Source: JAJRXC01 sp047639555
GTDB taxonomy: Bacteria; Actinomycetota; Acidimicrobiia; Acidimicrobiales; Aldehydirespiratoraceae
Direction of reading: 5' to 3'
DNA: 64,000 nucleotides
Assembly (NCBI GenBank): GCA_047639555.1
Contig: JBLIOE010000016.1
Coordinates: forward strand, 1 to 64,000
Of the stretch, positions 51,669-60,700 are shown one piece after another (positions within the stretch are counted from its first letter, which is position 1; every line of letters starts with the position of its first letter). A program made the position numbers and the translations under genes. The notes beneath the pieces were generated by a model. That model saw only the letters and a list, made by a program, of their open reading frames with translations. It searched no databases and had not been told where the DNA came from.

Positions 51669-52841
51669 CTAGAAGCCTTCGACGGCTTGAATGAATGACT
51701 CCGTCACTCGTTCGAGGTCGCCCTGCTTCAGGCTGGTGAAGAACGGAAGCCGAAGAAGACGACTGCTGATGTCGTCGGTGACCGGGCATTCGAGCGGTCG
51801 AGCCGAAACGTCGAGTCCGCCCGGCGCGCTGTGCAACGGGATGTAGTGGAACGTGGCGTAGATGCCGTCGTCGTTCATCGACTTCAGCACGTGGTTTCGC
51901 ATCTCGGCATCGGGAAGCAGCGTGTAGAACATGTGGTACGCCTGCACGCAGTGCTCCGGTACCTGCGGCAGCGAGATGCCGTGTGATTGCACGAGCGGGG
52001 CGAGTGCATCGGCGTAGTGGTCGAACACATGCTGGCGCTGTCCGAGGATGGCTTCCTTCTCCTCGAGTTGCGCATAGAGGTAGGCGGCCAGAACATCGGC
52101 CATGCCGAACGACGAACCGACGTCTTGCCAGGAGTACTTGTCGACCTGGCCGTGCAGGAACGCTCGCCGGTTGGTGCCCTTGTCGTAGATGACGTGGGCG
52201 CGGTCGATGTCGGCCTCGTTGTTGACGATGAGAGCGCCGCCCTCACCGCAGATGAAGTTCTTCGTCTCGTGGAAGCTGAGCGTGGAGAAGCGGCCGAATG
52301 ATCCGAGCGGCTCTCCCTTGTAGCTCCCAAACAATCCGTGGGCATTGTCCTCAACGAGGTCGGCGCCCGGCCACTGTTCGAGCACAGCGCGCATCTCATC
52401 GATTTGTCCACCGATGCCCGAGTAGTGGATGGGGACGACGGCCTTCACGCTGTCGTCCATGATGTCGGCAAGTCGGTTGGCGTCGAGGCTGAGTGTGTCG
52501 GGCTCGATGTCACAGAACAGGATCTTGGCGCCCGCTCGAACGAACGCGAGTGCCGTGGTGACGAAGCCGAACGACGGTGCCACGACGGTGTCGCCGGGTT
52601 TGATGTCGAGAAGGATCGCGCTCATCTCGAGTGCCGCGGTGCACGAGGTGGTGAGGAGGACGTCGGCTGCGCCGGTGGCCTCCTTGATCTCGTCGACGGC
52701 CAGCGCCGTGAATGGGCCGGAGGCGGAGGTATGACCGTGTTCGACCGCGGTCTGGATGTACTCCATCTCACGGCCTTCGATGCTCGGCCGGTTGAACGGA
52801 ATAAAGTTGTCGGGGAACGGTAAATCAGCCACGGTTTCCAA
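51669..52841 (-). CDS. wecE: dTDP-4-amino-4,6-dideoxygalactose transaminase (WecE/RffA-like)
   Basis: A 390-residue PLP enzyme of the DegT/DnrJ/EryC1 family. The Lys for PLP lies in SFHETKNFICGEGGAL, and the N-terminus DNFIPFNRPSIEGREMEYIQ is the WecE/RffA form. It would aminate dTDP-4-keto-6-deoxyglucose to dTDP-4-amino-4,6-dideoxygalactose. The WecD-like acetyltransferase gene lies directly upstream and overlaps it by 17 bases, which supports this assignment. Confidence 0.88.
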   Translation of the reverse strand: METVADLPFPDNFIPFNRPSIEGREMEYIQTAVEHGHTSASGPFTALAVDEIKEATGAADVLLTTSCTAALEMSAILLDIKPGDTVVAPSFGFVTTALAFVRAGAKILFCDIEPDTLSLDANRLADIMDDSVKAVVPIHYSGIGGQIDEMRAVLEQWPGADLVEDNAHGLFGSYKGEPLGSFGRFSTLSFHETKNFICGEGGALIVNNEADIDRAHVIYDKGTNRRAFLHGQVDKYSWQDVGSSFGMADVLAAYLYAQLEEKEAILGQRQHVFDHYADALAPLVQSHGISLPQVPEHCVQAYHMFYTLLPDAEMRNHVLKSMNDDGIYATFHYIPLHSAPGGLDVSARPLECPVTDDISSRLLRLPFFTSLKQGDLERVTESFIQAVEGF

Positions 52842-53559
52842 TGCCTTCGCGCCACCAGTGGTAGGTATAGGTCACCATGCCTACAGAGAAGTTGTAGCGC
52901 TCCAGAAATCGGAGCACGGCGATGTTGCGAGCCGCGCACGGCCCCGCCTCAAGCGGGCCATCGGGAGCCCAGTCGAACAACGCTTGCAGGAGGACGCCGG
53001 AGACACCCTTGCCCGGTTTCACGACACCCATGAGGTCGACGCACGGGGTACCACCCGGACCTATGTCGACCTGAGTCGAGATACCAGTCACGCCGTCCTC
53101 GTCTTCGGCGATGGCCAACATGCGGTGATCGTCACGGATGGCTCGCTCGACCCAGGCTTGGTGCATCCGTCGCGCGGCGGCCTTTCCGAAGCGCGGGTCG
53201 GCGCCGAACCGGCTCCACGGAGCGAGTCGATCTAGCGAGTCGTGCAGGATTTCGATGTCGGCTTCGGTGGCGATCCGAGCGTTCGACTTGGTGGGGATGC
53301 CTTCGAACGGAATGTCTCGTCGAGCCATCAAAACGTTGGTCTCGATGAGCTGGAAGCGATGGTTCTGGACATCGATCGCCGTGTACCCGGAATCGTTCGT
53401 TGGATCGAGTTGACCGTAGACGCAGTCGAACCGCCGATCGTTGGCTTCCGCGGTGATTGAGACGAGGTCGGCGTCGGTCACGCCGTTGAGATCGATCTTG
53501 CCAACCGATACCCCAAAGAATTCGCTGTCCCATGAAAGGGCTTCGATGCGTTCGGACAT
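52825..53559 (-). CDS. GNAT acetyltransferase, WecD/RffC-like
   Basis: About 244 residues from ATG 53559 (ATG 53583 is possible). The start IEALSWDSEFFGVSVGKIDL is the front pattern of dTDP-fucosamine acetyltransferase, and the acetyl-CoA region is GVVKPGKGVSGVLLQALFDW. With the coupled WecE-like gene it would give dTDP-4-acetamido-4,6-dideoxygalactose, an unusual sugar for the surface glycan. Confidence 0.82.
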   Translation of the reverse strand: MSERIEALSWDSEFFGVSVGKIDLNGVTDADLVSITAEANDRRFDCVYGQLDPTNDSGYTAIDVQNHRFQLIETNVLMARRDIPFEGIPTKSNARIATEADIEILHDSLDRLAPWSRFGADPRFGKAAARRMHQAWVERAIRDDHRMLAIAEDEDGVTGISTQVDIGPGGTPCVDLMGVVKPGKGVSGVLLQALFDWAPDGPLEAGPCAARNIAVLRFLERYNFSVGMVTYTYHWWREGIGNRG

Positions 53560-53615
53560 CCGACCATTGGTACCACCACTCACCCCCTGTGGGAAGGCTC
53601 GGGTACCGTTCTTGG

Positions 53616-54518
53616 GTGAACTGGTCTTCGAGTGATGTTGCGGTCAGCGTTGTTGTTGTCGTCTACGACATGGCGCGCGAGCTTCCGCGAACCCTGCATA
53701 CGCTTTCTCGCGAGTACCAGCGGGGCGACGTCAACTATGAGGTGATCGTTGTTGACAACGGATCCCCGGTTCCAGTGGATCCAGCGGTGTTGGACATTGT
53801 TCCGGCCGGCCGGTTGATCCGCATCGACCCTGCGCCGCCGTCGCCGGCCCACGCCTGCAATGTCGGAATCGAGGCGGCGTCGGGCGACATCGTGGGTGTC
53901 CTGATCGACGGGGCGCGAATGGTCAGCCCCGGGCTGATCTCGTCGGCGCTCGACGCCGTCGCCACTGGGAATCGGGTGATCGCCACCACGTTGGCCTTCC
54001 ATCTCGGCGACGAGCCACAGATGGCCGCCGCCGCGAAGGGCTACAACCAGTCGGTCGAAGATGAATTGCTCTCAACGGTGGACTGGGCGAACGACGGTGA
54101 TCTGTTGTTCTCGATCAGCACCTTCGGGGGCTCATCGGCCCGGGGTTGGTACGGGCCGATGGGGGAGTGCAATGCCCTCTTCATGGCCGCCGATCTCTGG
54201 AGCGAGATCGACGGGTTCGATGAGATTTTTGATCGTCCCGGTGGCGGACTAGTGAACCACGACCTCTACCGGCGGGCCTGTGCCGCGCCCAACACGGATC
54301 TGGTGATGATGCTCGGCGAGGGTTCGTTCCATCAGTTCCACGGTGGTGCGGCCACCGGTGGAACGGCGGTGCGCGACGAGTTGTGGTCCGAATATGAGGC
54401 CCTTCGAGGCGCCAAATTTGAGCCGCCTGAACGCCTGGCGCGTTATGTCGGGGAGGTGGCGCCGAGTGCGCAACACCATCTCGCACGATCCGTTGATTGG
54501 CGGGATCGCCACGTCTAG
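53616..54518 (+). CDS. GT2-family glycosyltransferase
   Basis: About 300 residues from GTG 53616, with TACCGT 6 bases upstream. The GT-A core is VAVSVVVVVYDMARELPRTL, EVIVVDNGSPVPV and VGVLIDGARMVSPGL; the acceptor region has MMLGEGSFHQFHGGAATGGT. It is a clear relative of the GT2 domain in the four-domain protein at 39520. Its stop codon lies in a 22-bp tandem repeat, so the last residues may have changed recently. Confidence 0.9.
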   Translation: MNWSSSDVAVSVVVVVYDMARELPRTLHTLSREYQRGDVNYEVIVVDNGSPVPVDPAVLDIVPAGRLIRIDPAPPSPAHACNVGIEAASGDIVGVLIDGARMVSPGLISSALDAVATGNRVIATTLAFHLGDEPQMAAAAKGYNQSVEDELLSTVDWANDGDLLFSISTFGGSSARGWYGPMGECNALFMAADLWSEIDGFDEIFDRPGGGLVNHDLYRRACAAPNTDLVMMLGEGSFHQFHGGAATGGTAVRDELWSEYEALRGAKFEPPERLARYVGEVAPSAQHHLARSVDWRDRHV

Positions 54519-54556
54519 GGAGCGGGATCGCCACGTCTAGGGAGCGGGATCGCCAC
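54501..54556. repeat. 22-bp tandem repeat (2.5 copies) over the GT2 gene end
   Basis: CGGGATCGCCACGTCTAGGGAG occurs at 54501-54522 and again, identical, at 54523-54544; a third partial copy (CGGGATCGCCAC) runs to 54556. The TAG in the first unit is the stop of the GT2 gene. The unit is not a multiple of three. It is probably a slippage duplication. Confidence 0.9.
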
Positions 54557-54689
54557 ACCGAGTGGGGGCCATCCGACCCAAAGTGGCGATGGGGTCTTCC
54601 TGTCAGCCGGTAGACGCGCCACAATGGGGAGCTGCGTCGGGGACTTGAGGCATAGACAGAATGCAGATGCGACGAAACGGAAGAAACAA

Positions 54690-57600
54690 GTGAGCCATCA
54701 CCCAATTGCCATCACCGGCATGCACCGTTCCGGCACCTCCATGATCACGCGCGGGCTCCATGAGTCCGGGTTGCATCTCCTTGGCGGTGACGCTGATGCG
54801 CTCCTCGCCGCGGCCGACGACAATCCCGAAGGTTTCTGGGAAAACAAGGCGATCGTGAACTGCAACGACGACCTTCTCGAAGCCTCGGGCGGGGCCTGGG
54901 ACAACCCGCCGGCGCTGCTTCCACAGGCCGTCGACGACCCTCGTCTCGCCGAGATTGTGGAACCCGCCACTGCCGCCCTCGCCGGATTGGCCGAAAACGA
55001 CCGTTGGGGATTCAAAGATCCGCGACTCTGCCTCACTGCCGCGTTCTGGCTTGATCTCCAACCCGATCTTCGTTTCGTGATCTGTGTACGCAACCCGCTT
55101 GAGGTCGCTTTGTCGCTGAAGCGGCGCAATCAGAACTCATATTCGCTGGGTCTCACCTTGTGGGAGCAGTACTACCAGTCGATTCTCGACCTCGTGCCTC
55201 CCGAGCAACGAATCATCACGCACTACGACTCCTACTTCATCGACCCCGCGGGCGAGCTTGGTCGCGTCTGCGACTTTGCCGGACTCGAGGCCGCGACGTT
55301 GGCGGTACGTAGCGATCTCCGCCATCACGACGTGGGCGTGAGCCTCGACGAGGCCAACCTCGGTGGCAACCTTCGTTCTCTCTACCAGTCGCTGTGCGAT
55401 GAAGCGGGCGCGATGGCACCTCGATCGCCGGTGTCCGATGAGGGCCAGGTTCGTCGCCTGGTGCTCGACGGAACGGTCGCGGCCCGACACGCCGAACAAC
55501 GCCAGCAGGCCATCGGGCGGCTCGAAGAACGGCTCATCGAGTCACAGGGTGTCGCCAAGGATCTGCGCGACGAGCTCAACGCCGCCCGACGCGAATCAGA
55601 GACTGCGAAGCGCGACCTCTCGCATCGTGATCACGAGCTCGCCGAGCTGCGGGGCCGTGTCGACCAGTTGACGACCGGCCAGGTAGCGCTGCTGGACGGA
55701 CAATCCGAACTGCGCGGTACCGGCCGCCGAATCGTTGATACCACCGACACGATCGCGGATCTGACCCACAGCGTGAAGGCCACTTCTCAGCGGGTGGAAG
55801 AACGACAGAAGGGCGCGCAGGACAAGCTCGATCACATCGACGCGATCCTCGGAGCGGTCCACGTCAAGCTGCGTGCCGTGGAAGACGAGGTGTCGTCGAA
55901 GCCCGGGATTGGCTCCCGGCTTGCAAGCCGTGTTCGTCGAGTCTTCGGTGGGGCCGCTCGGCGCGCTGCCACGCCAACGCGTCGGGTCGTCGCTGCAAGT
56001 GCTCGTCGCGGAGTGCCCGCTGCAACGAAGACCGCGAAGCAGGCCGCGAAACGTATGCCGGCGCCTATGCAGAACAACCTCCGGCGGGTCCGCGGCGCGG
56101 TCGCCGATGGTCAGGTGGCCAATCGGATTCGAGAGCGTGGTGCCAAGGTCACAGCGAAGCTCCCGGCTCCCGCGCAGAAGGTTGCCCGGAAGAGTGTTGC
56201 CGTTGCGAAGTCGAGCGGCATCGTGCCGAAGTTCACCCGGGTGGCGAAGGGCGTTAATCGACGCCTGCCCAACCCAGCGAAGAAGATCGTCAACCGACTC
56301 ACTCCCAAGAACACGGCGCCGACGGCGCGCCCGAAACGACCGGTCAAGAAGGCTGCACCGGCCCCCCGCCCGAAGCAGTCGGTTGACGGGCGCGCCTCGG
56401 CGGTGCCGAAGGGTCCTGCGGCGTACAAGTGGCAGAAGGGTTATGAGCGAATCGTCGACGAATTCGTTCTCGCGGATGCAGCGTTCGCGGTGGTCACCCC
56501 GGGCTGTAAGTCCGGTGTCGAGCGTGTCGACGGTCGAGTCGGCATTCCGTTCCCATCCGCCGATGTCGGCTCGTCTCCCGCTGACTGTCTGTCGTTGATT
56601 GCCATCCTTGAAGCGGCCCGTCTTGGTGGTTGTACTCGGCTGGTAGTCCCCGAAGGGGCCCGGGGCTGGCTCCAAGGGCATCCCGAGTTTCGCGATCATC
56701 TGATTGCAAGCCACTCCGTCTTGGCGGATCGCGAGGCGGCGGGTATCGCGATCGATCTCGAGTCTCCGGCCGCTCCCGACGTGCGCAGTCTCCTTGCCGA
56801 AGTGAACGACGTCGCCGCTGGTCTGGGTGAGGGCGCGGCTGTTCTCGATTGGACCGCTGACGGCGTGGGTCACGAACTTCCCGGCATCACGGTGTTCTCC
56901 CCCCCCGTCGACCAGACAACGCTTCCGTACTTCGACCGGAGCATCGATGTTGTGGTTGTGTCGCAAGATCGCGACCTCGACGAAGCGCGTCGGGTCACTG
57001 CTTCGGCGACAATTGTCGTGCGCGACTCGGCCTCTTCGGTCGACGTCGTCTCGGTCGAATCGATGGCATCGGAGACAGCACAGGTTTCGATCGCCGTGTG
57101 CGCTCCCTCGACATTGGCCGCGGTTGATGCGGCGATCAGCGCTCGAGCCGCGGCAACCGGATCGGTGGTGCACTTTGATGTGGCGCCGGCGGCACTGGCG
57201 CTAAGCGCCGACGTTGTTGTGTCGCTCGCGGCCGGTGTGGTCCCCCTCCCAGGGGCTATCGCGGCGCTCGCCAATAGCGCCGCCGGTGATCCCACTTCAT
57301 TGTCTGTCGCGAAGGTTCTGGATGCCGAAGGCCGCCTCGAATCGGCGGGCTCTATGGTGTTCGCCGATGGCAGCACGGCCGGGATTGGTGCGGAGTCTCT
57401 TGATGTCCGAGCGCCGTGGCATGAGTTCGCCCGTCCCGTCTGCTTTGGCGAAGGCGCCGTCGCCGCGGTCGCGGCCCTGTGGACTCCCCTCGAGGACGCG
57501 CCAGATTCGGGCCCTGCTGTGTCGGGCATAGCTGTATCGGCCGCCGCGTGGGCGGGCGGTCATACGGTGACGTATCGGCCGAAGTCGGTTTTTGTACGAG

Positions 57601-57743
57601 CGGTCGAGAGTGGCCAAAGTCCCACCCCCACCTGGGAGGGGCCGCTGCCGAAGCGCCCAAACCGGCCGGAAGAGCTCCGGGATGGCGCGTGGCGTTTCCT
57701 TTTGGCGAATGACGATCCGACAGTGTTCGGGGAAGGCAACTGA
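54690..57743 (+). CDS. Sulfotransferase - coiled coil - basic linker - GT2-like fusion protein
   Basis: About 1017 residues from GTG 54690 with GGAAG 7 bases upstream. Residues 1-210: sulfotransferase with PAPS loop AITGMHRSGTSMITRG and VICVRNPLEVALSLKRR. About 255-400: coiled coil (GRLEERLIESQGVAKDLRDE). About 408-580: Lys/Arg/Ala/Pro-rich region (AKRMPAPMQNNLRRVRGAV, NPAKKIVNRL) resembling histone-like tails. About 585-1017: degenerate GT2-like domain (PGAIAALANSAAG, SVAKVLDAEGRLESAGS, FADGSTAGIG). It is followed by another large glycosyltransferase with a 1-base overlap. The basic region could bind a polyanion such as sulfated glycan, nucleic acid or the membrane. Confidence 0.82.
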   Translation: MSHHPIAITGMHRSGTSMITRGLHESGLHLLGGDADALLAAADDNPEGFWENKAIVNCNDDLLEASGGAWDNPPALLPQAVDDPRLAEIVEPATAALAGLAENDRWGFKDPRLCLTAAFWLDLQPDLRFVICVRNPLEVALSLKRRNQNSYSLGLTLWEQYYQSILDLVPPEQRIITHYDSYFIDPAGELGRVCDFAGLEAATLAVRSDLRHHDVGVSLDEANLGGNLRSLYQSLCDEAGAMAPRSPVSDEGQVRRLVLDGTVAARHAEQRQQAIGRLEERLIESQGVAKDLRDELNAARRESETAKRDLSHRDHELAELRGRVDQLTTGQVALLDGQSELRGTGRRIVDTTDTIADLTHSVKATSQRVEERQKGAQDKLDHIDAILGAVHVKLRAVEDEVSSKPGIGSRLASRVRRVFGGAARRAATPTRRVVAASARRGVPAATKTAKQAAKRMPAPMQNNLRRVRGAVADGQVANRIRERGAKVTAKLPAPAQKVARKSVAVAKSSGIVPKFTRVAKGVNRRLPNPAKKIVNRLTPKNTAPTARPKRPVKKAAPAPRPKQSVDGRASAVPKGPAAYKWQKGYERIVDEFVLADAAFAVVTPGCKSGVERVDGRVGIPFPSADVGSSPADCLSLIAILEAARLGGCTRLVVPEGARGWLQGHPEFRDHLIASHSVLADREAAGIAIDLESPAAPDVRSLLAEVNDVAAGLGEGAAVLDWTADGVGHELPGITVFSPPVDQTTLPYFDRSIDVVVVSQDRDLDEARRVTASATIVVRDSASSVDVVSVESMASETAQVSIAVCAPSTLAAVDAAISARAAATGSVVHFDVAPAALALSADVVVSLAAGVVPLPGAIAALANSAAGDPTSLSVAKVLDAEGRLESAGSMVFADGSTAGIGAESLDVRAPWHEFARPVCFGEGAVAAVAALWTPLEDAPDSGPAVSGIAVSAAAWAGGHTVTYRPKSVFVRAVESGQSPTPTWEGPLPKRPNRPEELRDGAWRFLLANDDPTVFGEGN

Positions 57744-60700
57744 TGGCGCGACGTCATGCCCTTGTGGTTCACACCCGAATGCCGGCATTCGACCGGGACA
57801 GTGGGTCACAAGACATCGATAATACGGTCCGCTGGCTCCTCGATGAGGGCTGGACGGTCACGTACTTGTCCCGCGAGGAAGAAGGCGAGGCCGAAGAGCG
57901 TCACGCTGACCGACTTCGCCAGATGGGCGTGGCAACGTTTGCCGGTTTCGATTGGCTGCCGAAGCTGCTGCGTTCCTACGACTTCGACATGGCGATGGTG
58001 GCCTTCTGGGAAGTCGCCGCACAGGTTGTGCCGTTGGTTCACGAGTATTCGCCGAGCACCCGCGTCATCGTCAACTCGATCGACATCCACTTTCTTCGTA
58101 ACGCCCGCCAGGCCTTCGTTGAATCGGGTGCGGTCGACAAGTCTTTTGGTGAGGAAGCGGCGAACGAACTCAACGTGTACCACTCCGCCGAGGCCGTGCT
58201 CGCGGTCTCCGAGAAGGAGCGTGTGTTGCTCGCCGACTTCATCGGCGAAGAGCGCGCCCACACCATTCCGCTTGCTGAGCACATCGCCCGATCGACGGTG
58301 CCGCTGTCAGCCCGGCGAGGGATGTACTTTGTCGGAAACTTCCGCCATGTGCCGAACCGCGACGCGGTGGCGTATCTCGCCAACGAGGTTCTGCCGCTCG
58401 TCGACCCGGATCTACTCGCCGCCCATCCGCTCACTGTGGTCGGCAACTATCTCGACAAGATCACGCTCGATATCGATCCCGACATCGTCGGCCTGAATCT
58501 CGTCGGCTGGGTGCCATCGGTCCAGCCCTACGTGGAACGTTCCCGGGTTGCCGTTGTGCCCCTGCTCCACGGAGCGGGCGTGAAGCGCAAGGTGCTGCAG
58601 TCGATGATGGCGTACACCCCGGTCGTCACCACACCAATCGGTGCGGAGGGTCTCGACCTCCAGCAGGGCGAACACGCGCTCATCGCTGTCGATGCCTCCG
58701 ACATGGCCGCCGCGCTCACTCGTGTTCTGACTGACGACGAACTCTGGACGCGACTCGCTGCTCAGGGTGCGGATCACATCGATGCTCGCCACGGTCTTTC
58801 ACATGTGAAGCCTCAGTTCGACGCCATGATCGGAACCGTGATGGCGCGACCGCTCCAACCGCGTCGAATCGCGAGCGAAACGGACCGCGACGAAGCAGCG
58901 GTGCACGCGGACGCCGAGGCCATCCGCGATCGGATCCAATCGATCGCCGAACCCGGCGCTCCCGTGCTCATCGTTTCGCTGGGCGACGACTCTCTCACTG
59001 ACCTCGGCTCCCAGCCTTGCTGGCATTTCCCACAGGGTCGCGAAGGCGAATGGGGCGGCTTCGCGCCGACCAGCAGCCGGGCCGCTCTCACCCACATCGA
59101 TGCGCAGATGCAGCAGGGTGCGCGCTACTTCGTTCTGCCCCGTGCTGCGTTTGGTTGGAAGCGCGACCTTCCCGAGCTCTTCGTTCATCTCGAGACCGAG
59201 GGACGGCGCCTGTATCAAGACGAGATGGTCGCGATCTACGACCTCGCCCCGTCCGAGGCAAACATCGAGTTGGCGCCGGTCTCGGCTGCGTCGGTCTATA
59301 TCGCTGGCAGTTTCTCCGGGGGCCGTTCGGGCCCGCCGACCGATCTCCATGCCGAGCTCGCCAACACCGAATCACTTTCCGTTCGCCAGGTCTGGCGAGC
59401 CGACGATCATCCCGAGGCCAGCGCACCCATCGATGATTCGGGTGCGGACTATGTCGTCTACGTGCATGACAACGCAGTGCTCCCGAGTGGTTTCCTCGAG
59501 GAACTCATCGCCACACAAGAAGCGCTGGGTGTCGATCGCCTCCAGCCCGCGCACAACAGCGGCCCGACAGCGGGCCCGCCGATGACCGAACGGCACCGGG
59601 GCGTCTTCGCCCGAGAGGTTGATGCACCCACGCCTCTTCCTGTCCTATCGGTGAAGGCGGGCGCCGCCGTCGAGGGGCCTGTCGTGTTGACCGACGAGTT
59701 GACGATTGGTTTGCGGGCGCCGATCGAGGCCGACGACAACGGTGATGGTTTCGCGTTCGTCCGCCGCCTCTGGCTCGACGCCGATGGTGCGCCGGTGGTT
59801 TACGACCGCCCCGAACCCGCTTCAGCGCCCGAAATCAGCGTGCTGATTTCCACCTACAACCGCCCGGCCTTGCTCCGTGAAGCGCTCGAGTCGTTCTGCG
59901 CCCAGACCATCGATCGATCCCGCTACGAAGTGGTGTTGGTCGATGATGGGTCCGACGATTCCGAAGTCGCGGCCATCGTCGAGGAGTTCGCCGAGCGCCT
60001 TCAGGTTGTCGGCGTGTGCGCCGGTCACGCGGGTCGCAGCGCGGCGAAGAACCTGTGCGTTCTGTTGGCCCGTGGCCCTGTCGTGTTGTTCTTCGACGAC
60101 GACGACCGAGTCACGCCCGACTATCTCGAACGTCACCTTGCGGGTCATGAGAAATGGACCGACGAGGGTGTGGCGATCCTCGGTCACACGAACTGGGCGC
60201 CCGAGCTCGATGTCTCACCGCTGATGCACTTCATCACCGATGTCGATCGGCTCATGTTCTCCTACGGCAGCCTGCAGGCGGGCCAAGAGCTTGACTGGCG
60301 AGGATTCTGGGAGGGTCGCATTTCTTGTAAGCGGTCCCTGTTGCTGCGACACGGTCTCCACGATCAACGTCTGAACTACTCGATCGATGTCGAGATGGGT
60401 TGGCGCCTGATGCCCCATGGCTTGAAGGTGGTCTACGACCCGTCAGCAATCAGCGTGATGGCCCGTCCCCTCAACTTCACCGGGTTCTGCGACCGCACGC
60501 AGGCAAAGGGCAAGGCGATGGCCGTCATCGCGTCGCTGCATCCGGGCACCGACATCGGCGCCCAGCTCAAACTCGATGAGTCGCGTGCGCTCTACGAAGA
60601 GAATCGCTACGGCGAAGGAGAACTTCGTGCCCGGGTCGCCCAACTCGAAGCAGCATCGCTCACTGATGAATCCGTACTGCCGGAACTCCACGAGCTCTAT

